Assembly: GCA_964019425.1 (NCBI GenBank)
Contig: OZ025833.1
Coordinates: forward strand, 372,001 to 436,000
Length of the DNA: 64,000 nucleotides
Direction of reading: 5' to 3'
From: Flectonema sp. DT1601
Lineage: Eukaryota; Euglenozoa; Diplonemea; Diplonemida; Diplonemidae
The stretch's first letter is position 1. Each line of letters starts with the position of its first letter. Below the pieces are notes generated by a model. That model did no database searches. It was given only the letters and a program-made list of their open reading frames with translations, and was not told the DNA's origin. The translations under genes and the position numbers were made by a program. Shown here piece after piece: positions 1-10,400 of this stretch.

Positions 1-599
1 GCAGGAGGGGCAGAACTTCTAATCTGTACATGAGCGCGCACAGTGCCAGCTACATTATTATTATTGACATTAATATTAGTATTGGTGTTGTTGCTGCCTT
101 GCTGACTATTTTGAGCGAGCAACCTATCTTGAAATGCTCTAATTTGAGCCGGCAAATTCTCCAAGTCAGCAACTGTACTGTGCAGAACGACTGAAACTTG
201 CGGAGGAGGAGGCGGAGGCGGAGGTGGCTGAGCCATAGGTCCAAGGGTCATAGTTCTGACTACGATAGGTTCCATTTGCATTTCTCTCTGAAGACCATGC
301 TGAGCATCACCACTTCTATTATTATTGTTATTGTTGTTGTTGCCATTGCTGGTGTTGTTATTGCGGGGGGCTGGGATATGAGCAACCGGCATCATATGCA
401 ACGTCGCTCCCTCCGCTACATTATTACTTCCTAAGGTTCCATCTTTGAGCTCCCTTCCCATAGCTATTAATTTCATACGTTCTATTGGAATGCCAGTCAG
501 AGATTCCACCTTCTCTTTGACTGTTGTTATCTTCATCGTTAAGTCCTTTACTGGAATACCAAACGGACGATCACTGCCACACATTAATTGTATTGATGG

Positions 600-602
<3 letters not shown>
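1..602 (-). CDS. Ubiquitin-like-domain protein, N-terminal part (runs off window)
   Basis: An uninterrupted frame of 200 codons runs from ATG at 602 to the left edge of the window. Residues about 1-70 look like a ubiquitin-like (UBL) fold: beta strand, a TVKEKVESLTGIP helix, then KLIAMGRELKDG and a GATLHMMPV end, the usual order for ubiquilin/BAG6-type UBLs. After it come an Asn-rich linker, a run of nine prolines and a helical ADLENLPAQIRAFQDRL segment. UBL proteins with such linkers often act as proteasome or chaperone shuttles; that role is family knowledge, not shown here. On the coding strand a poly(A) run directly precedes the ATG. The C-terminal half, which would separate BAG6-like from ubiquilin-like, lies outside the window. 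Confidence 0.75.
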
Positions 603-630
<28 letters not shown>

Positions 631-959
631 CACCTAGTAGTAAGATATTTATCACACCTCAACACATAGCTCAAAGTAGTCTTAAATATGTAAATGAAGA
701 CAGCTGTATTTAAACTAAATCTTTGGTAGAATAAAAGATTAAACTGAAAAAACAAAGGGATGTGTAGGGGAAGGAGAAGAGATGCTGACATTCCCATGAA
801 AATGAGAACAACGGGGGGAAGAGAGAGAAAAAAAAAAAAAAAAAAATCAAACAATTATACGAGCAAAGTTTGGTTGCATATTTTTATTTAAAAAAAAATA
901 AAGAAAAATTTTAAAAAAAAAGAAAAATGGTTCATGAAAGCTGTTCAACGCGGGAAACC
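603..959. other. Intergenic spacer
   Basis: No gene is seen. It holds a T run at 602-625 and an A run at about 826-846. The latter is poly(T) on the coding strand, between the stop of the WD40 gene and the start of the UBL gene, where a polypyrimidine tract for RNA processing would be expected. Confidence 0.6.
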
Positions 960-2486
960 TCATTCGACACGCAATACGCCTACGTTTCCATAAATATCAC
1001 CAAAAAATAATTTATCAAATCCTGTGCAGGCAGTTACGACGAGTGACTTACTCAAAAAAAAAGCATCTTCACTCAAGTCATTCAAATTAAGAATTAACAT
1101 GGTGCTGAAAGTGGTTGAAACAAAGAGGAATCTAGAACCCAGCAGGTGCATTACAAGAAAACGATGTTGTGGTTCTAATTTAAAGTTATGGTGAGCCGCA
1201 TGAGTCTTTAAGTCCAAAGACGTGTACTGAACTCCAGTAGAAGGATCCCAAAGTATAATTACATGATCATCTATCGATGCTATTTTATTGTTGTGAGACC
1301 ACACGATGAATGATATCGCTCCGGTATGTCCTTGTAGGTTTCCTACTTCTTCGAGAGAAGCAAGCATCCAAATGAGTAAGACGCCGTCTTTACTTCCACT
1401 GCATACCATTTCACCACATGGAGAAAAACAAACAGCCATAACCCTCTCAAAATGTTGTGTAAAAAACGAAGATAAACTCTCTGAACTGGTCAGACCAATT
1501 GCAACGACTCCACATTGCGAAGCATCTTCCCACTGTTCTCCTGCTGCTATTACTGTTTTACCGTTCGGGGATATGGCTATTCGTGAGAGTCGATATTCAG
1601 TTAGTATTGGTCCGTCGGGTACCAGCACTTTCTTATTTCGAAATGTATTGGTATCCCAAACAGTAATTTGATCACACGCATCACAGGTAATTAACAGCTG
1701 ACCACCAAGAGAGAAGACTGCATCAGTGACGGGATCGAACTGAATGCTGACGGTTCCAACAACTCGATTTGACTGAAGTTCTGTAATACGCAGAGTACTA
1801 TGTTCATCACGACCTCCAAGAGAAGCATCTCCTGATAACAGATAGGACTGATCCCATGATACTGCAAGAACTTTTATACTTCGAGGGTGACCCCATAGAT
1901 AATCTATTTCCATTGATTTTGGTTCAAATTGAACCATTCTTGTACGTAAAACCTCAACAATATTAACTTCCTCAGCGTCAAAGTGATTGTTGCCAGCACC
2001 CATTTGTTCTAATTCTCGCTGTCCGACGACTAATTTAACTTCACCAAAGTCAGTTGATAATTTAATATTGTGACTTGGATTGTCGTCAACAGGTGCTGGA
2101 CCTCTTTTTATTCGAACAACACCTCTTCCAATACGAGACAGAATTGTTGGATCCATTCCTTTGGGGTTTTCGATGGTCACGGGAATCCGAAACTGTTTTT
2201 TTTTTTTTTTTTTTAAACCCTGCAATCAAAAGTATTCAATCATAAAGCTTACACATACTCGAGTGTACAGCTGCTGAGATGTGAATATGTTGATAGGTGT
2301 GACGGTTGCAGCCTCCTGTGTTGTATTTTTTTTTCCAACCCTCCTTTGTATACAACTCTAGTAAAAACGTCATTTAGAACATACCTTTGGTGGTGCAACA
2401 TTATCAGGTTCTGGTTCTTTTGTTTCCAGTTGCTTTGTGACTTCTCTTTTTTCGTATTTCACGGAACTAGATGATCCGCAGCCCAT
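960..2486 (-). CDS. Two-exon WD40-repeat protein with N-terminal lipid-anchor signal
   Basis: Exon 1 (2385-2486) encodes 34 residues beginning MGCGSSSSVK, a classic N-myristoylation (Gly2) plus palmitoylation (Cys3) signal. Exon 2 (960-2192) encodes about 410 residues. The 192-bp intron starts GTATGT and ends CAG; both exons join in phase 0 and give a continuous protein of about 444 aa. From about residue 120 the protein shows WD40-type blades (GHPRSIKVLAVSWD, ITVWDTNT, VMAVCFSPCGEMVCSGSKDG, LQGHTGAISFIVWS, VIILWDPSTG), enough for a beta-propeller. A scaffold role at a membrane or flagellum is inference from the lipid signal. Reading exon 2 back through the poly(A) run would give a false MQGLKKKKKK start. 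The intron's 3' end is poly(A) followed by CAG, an unusual acceptor. Confidence 0.85.
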
Positions 2487-3144
2487 TCCATTAACTAGTG
2501 AGCTATGCGTCAAACGCCAGCTCTGCTGATGAGTTTTGCAACACTAGCCGGGGGAAAGAGATAGTTAAGAGTTTTTATTGCAGCAGTTTGAAGAAATTAA
2601 AACAAATTCTGTCCGAACGCTAAATGCAACTCCCTCATTTCTTTAAAGTGACAGTTGCTTTGGTTAGAAAAAGAAATTTATTAAAAAAAACGCGTCTATA
2701 TCACCATCACTTCAGTAACAAATGACAAATCAAACAACAGACGTATCAAAACCTAAATAGCTGAGAGAAACAAGACGAAACAACAAGAAGATACCTGAAG
2801 CAGGCAAGCAACGGATTCCAGGATGGGGAAGAACAAGCACCGCACATATGAGACATGTTGAACACACCAATCTTGTATTCCGTAAAACGGGAATTTTTTT
2901 TTTTTTTTGAAACAGGTTCGTGTAAAATAAAATAACCAAATAATAGAACAATAATAAATATATTTTCCTGTTATTTCTTTTTTTTTTTTTCCCCTTTTTT
3001 TTCCTCTTCTTTGGTTCCTTCCTCAAACGTCAACAGGGGTTCCCTTTGATCACTGAATTGAGCACTTTTTATGCATCTATTTGAGTGGAGTTGTTTTATG
3101 ATCTTCACAAACGATAAATTATAGATAACAGGATAACTACATAC

Positions 3145-3951
3145 GCTGCGGGCCTTTCTGATATCTGAGGTTCCCATTTGAATTTGGAATCTAGCCTGTT
3201 CAAGTTGAGTGTCAATTCTATCAAGCATAGTACCGTGATCAATCACTAATGCGTTTAGATCAGAAAACATGTCACCAAGTTCGTTCATTGATGAGGATAT
3301 AACTGCTAAGGCATCCGCTTGTTCTTTACAAATCTGTTCTTCGGTTAGTAAAGATTCGATTTGGTATCTTGTATAGCCTTGTTCTTGTAGTTGATCAACT
3401 CTACTCTCTTTTGCTTCTTCTTCTTCCCATCGACGGACTTCCTCATTTTCGAAGAGGTCGCTGACCTGTTTCTCACGGTCTCCCATTCCTTGGAGAGCTT
3501 TGGAGTATTTTGATTGAGTTTGTCTAAATTTCGTGTGAAGATTAGCAACTCTGTGAACTAGACCTCGATGTACGTTCATTAGAATTTGTTGATTGTCAGC
3601 ATCTTGAACAACTCTTTTTAGAGCGACGTCAAGTGATTTAAAAAGTTTTGATATCTGCTTTGTTAATCTCGATACTCTTTGTTCTGCTGGTTCATCAGAC
3701 TCGTCGTCAGATCCGAATTCAGCAGCAGCTCTGAGATGTTCTGTCTGTGCTTGTTCTAACTGATCAACCAGTGACATAATTACTCCTTCAGCGTGCTCTA
3801 CTTTAGCAACAGCTGCCACCCATCCCAAAGCTGGTGCACCCTCTTCAGGAACCAGTTGAACTGGTCGTTTTCGTTTCGCCTTTTCTCTCATCGCAAAGAA
3901 TTTCTCTGAGATATCACGCGTTGGAGACGTGCTTGAGAATATAGCTGTCAT
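3145..3951 (-). CDS. Qa-SNARE, syntaxin-16/Tlg2-like (C-terminal anchor exon unresolved)
   Basis: The frame from ATG 3951 begins MTAIFSSTSPTRD and contains an N-terminal helical region (about residues 30-190, WVAAVAKVEHAEGVI) and a SNARE motif near the end. The segment ELGDMFSDLNALVIDHGTML followed by DRID matches Qa-SNAREs of the syntaxin-16 type, which act in endosome-to-Golgi fusion. The expected membrane anchor is absent from this frame: after SDIRKARS comes a GTATGT donor at 3144, so the tail should lie on a downstream exon between about 2740 and 2900. Hydrophobic stretches occur there (a frame reading CSTCLICAVLVL, and a short one after a CAG near 2792), but I cannot fix the acceptor. 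The frame stays open upstream to another ATG at 4029 through a poly(A) stretch. A 5' exon there, spliced near ATGACAG, is possible. Confidence 0.75.
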
Positions 3952-4206
3952 TTTTTTTTTTTTTTTTTTCTTTTTTTTATGTGACGACAACCCACCCTCG
4001 TCGTCTGTTTTTAGTTGAATTATAGACATTACTAAAGTGACTTAATTGTGATATTAAGTAGTAGTTCACAATTACAATAACAGGTTGAGGAAGGTATTCC
4101 CCTCAAAACAAAAGTACAAACCAAAAGTACAAATAAGTTTAAATAATCTAAACCAAAAAAATAATACGAAATAAATAAAAAAAAATAGTACAAAAAGGGG
4201 GAAGGG

Positions 4207-5064
4207 CTATCCAGCTGCTAGCACTTCCCAATGACGCTGCCAGGACTCTTGGGCTCCGATGTTTGTTTCTTCTCTACGAATCGATTCTAGTTCATTAGCA
4301 CCAGCCTTTGCAGCTTTCTTCGCCCTCTGTCTTTGAAGCGCTGCAGCTAAAGGTGCATAGAGTGACGGGTCGATCGTAATCTCTGTAGGAGGAGGAGGTT
4401 CTTGTGGAGCTGGGCTTGTTGCTTCTGAAGGGACATCAACAGCGGTATCAGCAGTAGTATCAGCGGTAGAGTCTACGGTTGAGTCTACAGTAGCAGGTGA
4501 TGTACTGCGTTCTGGTCTTTTTGATTTCAAAACTTTTTCAATTACATTCGCAAACCTCCCCAACTCAAGTTTATGAGCCAAAGCGTAAACCTCAGCGATC
4601 ACAGGATCCGCACGCTTGACAAAAAACTGTTCACCTCTTAAATGTTTTAAAACGTAACCGAAGGCGGGACCAGGGAGATCAAGAAAGAATCGACCATCAC
4701 CATCAATAGGAATCTCTGAAGGAGATCTGAATAGTTTCGCTAAAGAAGACTCTGGCTCTGACATCAATGTAGTCAAAGAAGTCGTGTACAGAGTACCACC
4801 TACATTAAGTTCTACAACATTTCCTGTCATGGGTGAGACTAGTCCAGTACCTCTGACTAGTCGATCTCGTAAGGCGCGTTTTTCGACTTCAAACAATCGT
4901 CTCTCTTCGTCTAATGTATTGCGTTCGATTAGTAGCTGGTGTCTCATTTCAGCAAGTTCCGCCATCTCAGCTGCTACTTCTCTGTGAATGCCTTCTAAGT
5001 GGAAATGTAGATTATCCATGTGAGAAGGTATGCCATACTCTGGACTCCTTTCTTTAAGGGACAT
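4207..5064 (-). CDS. BTB/T1 (KCTD-like) domain protein
   Basis: This 285-aa protein starts with a coiled coil (residues about 20-75, Glu/Arg-rich) and then a T1/BTB fold of the KCTD type: VVELNVGGTLYTTSLTTL, SSLAKLF, DGDGRFFLDLPGPAFGYVLKHL. T1/KCTD domains oligomerise and often serve as cullin-3 adaptors; no channel segment is present, so this is not a potassium channel. The tail is low complexity (repeated DSTVDST/ADTT, then poly-Pro) with a basic helix. The start is the first ATG, and no intron is needed. It lies 255 bp from the 5' end of the SNARE frame, same strand. Confidence 0.85.
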   Translation of the reverse strand: MSLKERSPEYGIPSHMDNLHFHLEGIHREVAAEMAELAEMRHQLLIERNTLDEERRLFEVEKRALRDRLVRGTGLVSPMTGNVVELNVGGTLYTTSLTTLMSEPESSLAKLFRSPSEIPIDGDGRFFLDLPGPAFGYVLKHLRGEQFFVKRADPVIAEVYALAHKLELGRFANVIEKVLKSKRPERSTSPATVDSTVDSTADTTADTAVDVPSEATSPAPQEPPPPTEITIDPSLYAPLAAALQRQRAKKAAKAGANELESIRREETNIGAQESWQRHWEVLAAG

Positions 5065-6611
5065 AATGGATTTGTCTGAATTGTGAAATAAGTATTAAAG
5101 TAAAAATATTTCCCCACTAACGCTATGTAATAAGGCCAGTTCAGTTTCTTGAGTGACTTCCTGAATAGGAAACATGTGTTAAAGTTTTTTTTTTTTGAAC
5201 ATCCGATCACACAATCAACTGATGAAAGAGAGAAATGCATTAGCACCGCGAACTATGAATTTGAGATTTAGGATGTCACAAAAAAAAAAAAAAGAAAGGA
5301 AGGGGGAAAAAAAAAAAAAAAAAAAAAAAAATCATTATTCCGAGTAATTAATCTCCCATGCTGAAATCGTACCTACGGTAACAGCTGCAAGATGTCATAA
5401 TGACTACACTTTTTTTTAATAAGAAATTCCTTTCGGTCGCAGTAAACAACAGTTCACAGTAACCCCCCTCATGAGCCTAGTCGCCAAGAGACGTCTAACT
5501 TCAGTGCCGGGGGGTGGCAATTGTAGTTCTTTTCGCGAGCTAAATTTCTTTTTTTTCTTCTTCTTTTGCTTTTTTTTCTTTTTTTCCCCCCTCTCCTCTT
5601 TTTTAATTCGTAGTCTTTTGTTTTGTTATTTTTCTCTTCTTTTCCTTAGTTGGCAAATCTTTTTTTTTTTTTTTTAAATTTTTCAACTCAATTTGAGTAG
5701 AAAATCAAAAAAAAAAAAAAAAAAAACTATAAAGAAAAAAGGAAAAAGGAAAAAAAAAATGAAATCTTTTTCTCCACAGAGGGAAAAAACGCGAAGTAGA
5801 AAGGAAAAACTAAAATTCATCAAAAAAAATGATGTTCGGCCCTTGATTAGGGGACAACAAAGCTAGCGGTACGAGGTTTACTCACAACGTTTAAACAAAG
5901 CGCAAACTATGGATTTTTTTTTCCTTTTTTTTTTTTTTTTGCATGAGAACTTTGTCCACACTCCGTTTCTTGCTATTTCATTTTTTACTTTTGTTTTGTT
6001 TTATTTTCCCCCCAGAAAGGGAAAAAACGCAAAAACAAAAACACAAAAACAAAAAAAAAAGCAACATCCATCAGGGTGAAAAGAAACTGTGGATCAAAAG
6101 CTAAACATAAGAGTACCCGCATTTGGGTTAAACAAAAAAATTTAAAACGACTGCAGTGAAGTAATGCAACAAGGACAACTCACCAATCCAAATACGTCGT
6201 CTTCCAGGTTCTCCGTATAATGTTTTTCTTTTTTTTTTTTTTCTTTGAGTTGGGTAGCACGGAATTCTGAATATAACCAACAGGCTGCAAAGCAACAAGT
6301 TAAGGCTATGAACTTGCATGCCACCGACCTACTTAGTGGAGACAAAGATCAGTATAGGATCGGAGAAGCAAAAAAAAGAAAAGAAAAAAATTAGCAGCAG
6401 ATTCCTCGTACAATATGAATGGTACAAATATGAATATCTACCGCATGGAAAAAAAAAAATGGGGGAGAAGATTCAAAAAAAAAGGTCCTTGGTTTTTTTT
6501 TTTTTGTTTTTTTTTTTTTTTTTTTGCAATGAAAGAATGCGCACAATGCTATTTGTACAGAGCACAAACGCAGGCTGCTTCATAATTAGACAGGAGTTTA
6601 GTATATATTAC
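5065..6611. other. Long spacer with homopolymers; possible tiny gene at 6130-6345
   Basis: The spacer is mostly A/T homopolymer-rich DNA (A runs at 5281-5331 and 5708-5727, T runs at 5658-5675, 5925-5940 and 6507-6526). On the minus strand around 6319 an ATG opens a short hydrophobic frame. In another frame the segment ENLEDDVFGL is followed by GTGAGT, a good splice donor, at about 6182. This could be an exon of a small membrane protein, but neither frame is recognisable and I do not call it as a gene. Confidence 0.4.
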
Positions 6612-7670
6612 TTAGAAACGATAAACTTCAGTTACTGTGTAGCCACACTCAGCAAGAACTCCTTGACGCATGCTGCCTTGAGTGTTGGCGAATGGACAAG
6701 ATACCTGCTTAGCACGTTCCTCAGCAAGGGATAAATCATTTCCATTTCTCCATTGTTGAGTGTTTGTCGGGTTACAACCTGCAACAGACTCCATTAACTT
6801 GTCAGGACCAGACACACAGATGAGAGTTTTTCCTGATGCACGCTCAGTAGTTGGAGGTGGGAGATGTCTTGCAATCATCTTGTGTGTTATTCTACCTGTT
6901 TCACCAGTCCAGTCAACAGGTGGTTTCTGTAGAATATGAGTCGCTTTAAATCTTCCTGGGTATTGCTTGTTAAGACTTTCAAGCTCTTCCCTCACAAGAA
7001 TGTCTCCCTGTCTTCTGTTTGAAAACAATAACGAGACTTTAGTATTTTCACTACCCTCAAGACACCCTCTAATCACCTGAAGAATAGGAGCAATTCCAGT
7101 ACCCGCGGCAATACATCCAACGCTGTCGTACGTGTCAGGCTTGAATTCAAGTTTTAAATGCTTCATTCTGCCCATCACATGATCTCCTTCCTTCAGTTTA
7201 AATAAAGCTGGTGTGAAACAACCATGTTGATAATGCTTAATAATGCATTCAAATCCACCCTTCGATCCATTAGTAGTGACTGGAGTATACAAACGATGAG
7301 CAGCCTTACCACTTTCTAATCTGACACCCAGTTCAATAGTAGTACACATTGGTAGTTGGTATGTTGAGTCAGGATCAGTAAAGGAAAATACAAATTTTGA
7401 AGTATTGTGATTTATCGGAAGGATCTCTTCTAGTCTGTATGGTTTCCATGCCATTGATAAAGCCGAAGCAGTATTCTTGTCAACCATGCTGTCACTAAAG
7501 TAAGTTAATCCTTTGTAGTCAGGTCTGTGCTTTGGTTTCTCAAGCTCGTGGATTGGAGGCCACACTCTCTTGTTTTCATCAGCCTGTACAATGTTCAACC
7601 CTGAGAGATAGCACGCTGATGAAAACCCCGCAGCTCCAGCAGCCGCAAACCTTGCCGCCTTATACATCAT
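6612..7670 (-). CDS. NADH-cytochrome b5 reductase-like flavoprotein, copy 1
   Basis: 352 aa starting MMYKAARFAAAGAAGF, an Ala/Arg-rich N-terminus that could be a mitochondrial targeting or membrane-anchor sequence. The FAD domain shows RLYTPVT (the R-x-Y-T/S motif) and a GCFTPALFKLKEGDHVMGR segment matching the family's flavin-phosphate region. The NAD domain shows GTGIAPILQVIR and a C-terminal CVSGPDKLM matching the CGPPPM-type nicotinamide motif. All are in the family order. Such enzymes pass electrons from NADH through FAD to cytochrome b5 or a similar acceptor. The C-terminus continues about 60 residues past the motif. A related gene follows upstream at 8264-9295, so the two are a diverged tandem duplication. 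Confidence 0.88.
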   Translation of the reverse strand: MMYKAARFAAAGAAGFSSACYLSGLNIVQADENKRVWPPIHELEKPKHRPDYKGLTYFSDSMVDKNTASALSMAWKPYRLEEILPINHNTSKFVFSFTDPDSTYQLPMCTTIELGVRLESGKAAHRLYTPVTTNGSKGGFECIIKHYQHGCFTPALFKLKEGDHVMGRMKHLKLEFKPDTYDSVGCIAAGTGIAPILQVIRGCLEGSENTKVSLLFSNRRQGDILVREELESLNKQYPGRFKATHILQKPPVDWTGETGRITHKMIARHLPPPTTERASGKTLICVSGPDKLMESVAGCNPTNTQQWRNGNDLSLAEERAKQVSCPFANTQGSMRQGVLAECGYTVTEVYRF

Positions 7671-8263
7671 TTTTTTTTTAAATGTGCGTTGGTAATGCCA
7701 CTGACATATAACATATGATTAATTTAGTCGAAATTTATAAAGAAACTAAACAACAAAAACAGCAGGAAAAAAAAAATATGGGCTACTCGTCGAAGTGTAG
7801 GAAAGAAAGAAAAAAAATAAATAATCCCGATACTTTTTAGGTAACCAAAAAAAACAGCTGAATAAAAATAACTGAAATAGCAAAAAACCGAAAAGGACAA
7901 TAAAATATTTTTGACTGAACCCCATCAAATGTTCTTCATTCGTTCGTTTAACACAAAAATAACTTCAAGTTTAAACGAACAGAGAGAAAAACAGAGAAAA
8001 AGAGTTAGTATTAGTTTTAAATAGAGAACGTTATCATAATTCCTAATCCGACGACAGTCGACCTGCCTCCGCTAATTAACCACACTTATAACATGTGAGT
8101 GAGAGAGGGAAAAAAAAAAAAACTTGTCGTGAAATCGGCGAACAACGCAATCTAACATCAAATCGTTAGGAGGTGTAAGGAGAATGAAACAGAAAATTAA
8201 TTTATTATAACACAAAATTTAAAAAAAAAAAAAACGTTTTATTTAGAAGAGAACTCGTGAAGG
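7671..8263. other. Intergenic spacer between the two reductase-like genes
   Basis: A/T-rich, with short A runs near 7769, 8110 and 8221. No supported gene or RNA. Confidence 0.5.
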
Positions 8264-9295
8264 TCACCTGCAAGGATGGCGGTGTAATTCATGGTCATCA
8301 AAACCCATATAATGAAGTAACCCTTTATGTTTATCCGCAGTATACGTTGATGTAAACCTCGGATGATCAATCTCACCCGTATCATTAAACCTCGCTGATG
8401 GGAAAAAACGACGACCATCCAAGTAGTACATCAATTTACTAGGACATGCTAGGTAGATACCCGTTTCTGATGAGGCGGGTAAAAACCTAGTCGGAGGAGG
8501 TAAAGTACGTGCTAAAAGCTCTGCTGTTATTAGACCAGTTTCACCATCCCACCCAACTGGAGGATACTCTAGTAGATAAACTACTTTAAACCTACCAGGA
8601 TGCTTTCCCTGAAGCTGATCTAACTCGTGTTTCAACAATATATCTGGTTGTGATCTATTTGAGTATAGTAGAGTGACAGAGGGTTTCTTAACTCCATTCT
8701 CTAAGGCATTTCTGCAAACTTGCAATGCAGGAGCGATACCTGGACCACATGTGATGCACGCGACATGAGTATGCTTCGAAGAACTTTCGCAGTTATATGT
8801 TTGGGCAAATCTTCCCATGATTTCAGATCCTTCCTTTAAGTTGTGCAGATATGGAGTAAAACTCCCATGTTCGTAACACCTTGATACTATCTCAAAACCA
8901 CCTTTAGATCCTCGTGATGTTAAAGGTGTGTATAGTCTGCTAACAGGTTTACCATTTCGAGCGTTAAGTCGGATTTCTATTGTAGCAGATGATGGTAGAT
9001 CGTACCTGGCATTTGGATCAGAAAAACTAAAAACAAATTTCGAAGTATTATAATTTATTGGAAGTACTTCCTCAAGTCGAAATGATCCCCACGTATGCCT
9101 CAGTGACGCGGATAAATTTAATCGGTTCTCACCAGCTGGCTCTTCAAGATTATGACGAGGAGGCCACACCTGCAAGTTATTGCAATCTGCAGTTTGAGAC
9201 TTAGCCTCCGCCTCTCTCTGAGAAGCTATAAGACACCAACCACCAAACCCAACAACGCTTGATGCTGTGAATCTAAGTGTGCGTAACATTTTCAT
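8264..9295 (-). CDS. NADH-cytochrome b5 reductase-like flavoprotein, copy 2 (altered NAD motif)
   Basis: 343 aa with the same architecture as its neighbour at 6612-7670: N-terminal hydrophobic leader (MKMLRTLRFTASSVVGFGGW), a shared WPP-H-LEEP block, FAD motif RLYTPLT, a GSFTPYLHNLKEGSEIMGRF segment, and a C-terminal YLACPSKLM. The NAD-phosphate motif reads CGPGIAP where the other copy and the family have GTGIAP, so the Thr is replaced by Pro. The C-terminal Gly before Pro is also changed (LACPSKLM). The copy may therefore have altered nucleotide binding or a different electron donor; that is inference. The start ATG is followed by a second ATG two codons later. Confidence 0.85.
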   Translation of the reverse strand: MKMLRTLRFTASSVVGFGGWCLIASQREAEAKSQTADCNNLQVWPPRHNLEEPAGENRLNLSASLRHTWGSFRLEEVLPINYNTSKFVFSFSDPNARYDLPSSATIEIRLNARNGKPVSRLYTPLTSRGSKGGFEIVSRCYEHGSFTPYLHNLKEGSEIMGRFAQTYNCESSSKHTHVACITCGPGIAPALQVCRNALENGVKKPSVTLLYSNRSQPDILLKHELDQLQGKHPGRFKVVYLLEYPPVGWDGETGLITAELLARTLPPPTRFLPASSETGIYLACPSKLMYYLDGRRFFPSARFNDTGEIDHPRFTSTYTADKHKGLLHYMGFDDHELHRHPCR

Positions 9296-10400
9296 ACTTT
9301 CTTGTTACTTTTTGAGAAAATAAAATTATTGCACAGATCTCACTCACGTTTTTTTTTTTTTTTAACTATTTACCCGAGCACATTTCCCTACAGGAATATA
9401 TCGGGTCGGGCTATATCGGTGGATTGGCATGCACGTAGACTCAACAACGACTATCAGAGAGGGAAAAGAAAATTGCAACTGTGAATTTCTCCGAACACAG
9501 AAGTAGAACATCTCATTTCTGCACACTATTCGCTTAAAGAGCAGAAGCGCAATAAGGACGCGAGTCTTAGGTGACATGAATTTCCCTTTGAAAAAAAAAC
9601 TAAAACTTCGAGCAGACAAGAAAAATACTTTTCGCATTTTTTTAATTGATTTTGCTCATCAGTTTACTGTTACACAGAAACTAACCCACCCCAACACACT
9701 CAATGCAGAAGCCTGAGAAGAACGGGTTTTCCGATTATTTTACAAAAAAAAAAAAAAAAAAAAAAAAACGTACATGGGAGTATGGAAGAAAAAAATGAAC
9801 CTATAAACACCTGGGGTTGAATGTTTGAATATATATATCGTATCAAAGTTAACTAACAAACTAAAAACCTTTAGAAATCCATGAGACAATAGATTAGTCA
9901 ACAAAGGCATGTGTTAGTATAGAAAAAACGCTCTGCAAATATAGTAAAAAAACCTCCTACGTTATAATTAATTAATGTTTCTAATTTATCTGCAAACACA
10001 TCACTTTACTAAGACTAAAATATAGGAAACGTTTACAAAGTAAAAAATAAAAATAAAAACAAAAATAAAAAAAAAACAATAATATATAGGAGAGGCAAGT
10101 CAAGAGAGATGTTTTTACCAGTAACGCACGTACTTCAAAAAAAAAAAAAATGGAAATGGAAATGGAAATGGAAATGGAAATAGAATTCTTACAACTCAAA
10201 CCGCAAAGAGCACCATTTTTGGAAAAAAATAAAATGCTCTCTTCGGTATCGAATGGCAAAGGTTTCAATGTTTTTTTTTTTTTTTTTTTTTTTCAAAAAT
10301 GGCAGGAAGAAAAACACATGCCTAGTACAGTTCTTTTACTTTTCTTTGTCTGCTGGAATTCTATCTGAGAAAAAAAAACTGGTCAGTCTTTTAAAAAAAA
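9296..10400. other. Intergenic spacer
   Basis: No supported gene. It contains T runs at 9349-9363 and 10270-10292, an A run at 9744-9768 and the hexanucleotide repeat at 10151-10181. Confidence 0.5.
10151..10181. repeat. Hexanucleotide microsatellite (TGGAAA)n
   Basis: Five tandem copies of TGGAAA directly after an A run, in a spacer. Confidence 0.9.

Noticed and set aside
2730-3026. Independent Lys-rich/hydrophobic protein
   Set aside because: Part probably belongs to the missing anchor exon of the SNARE; the rest is poly(A)-derived Lys.
6142-6345. Small membrane-protein gene
   Set aside because: The start would be a TTG or a competing frame, and only one splice donor supports it; kept only as a note in the spacer entry.
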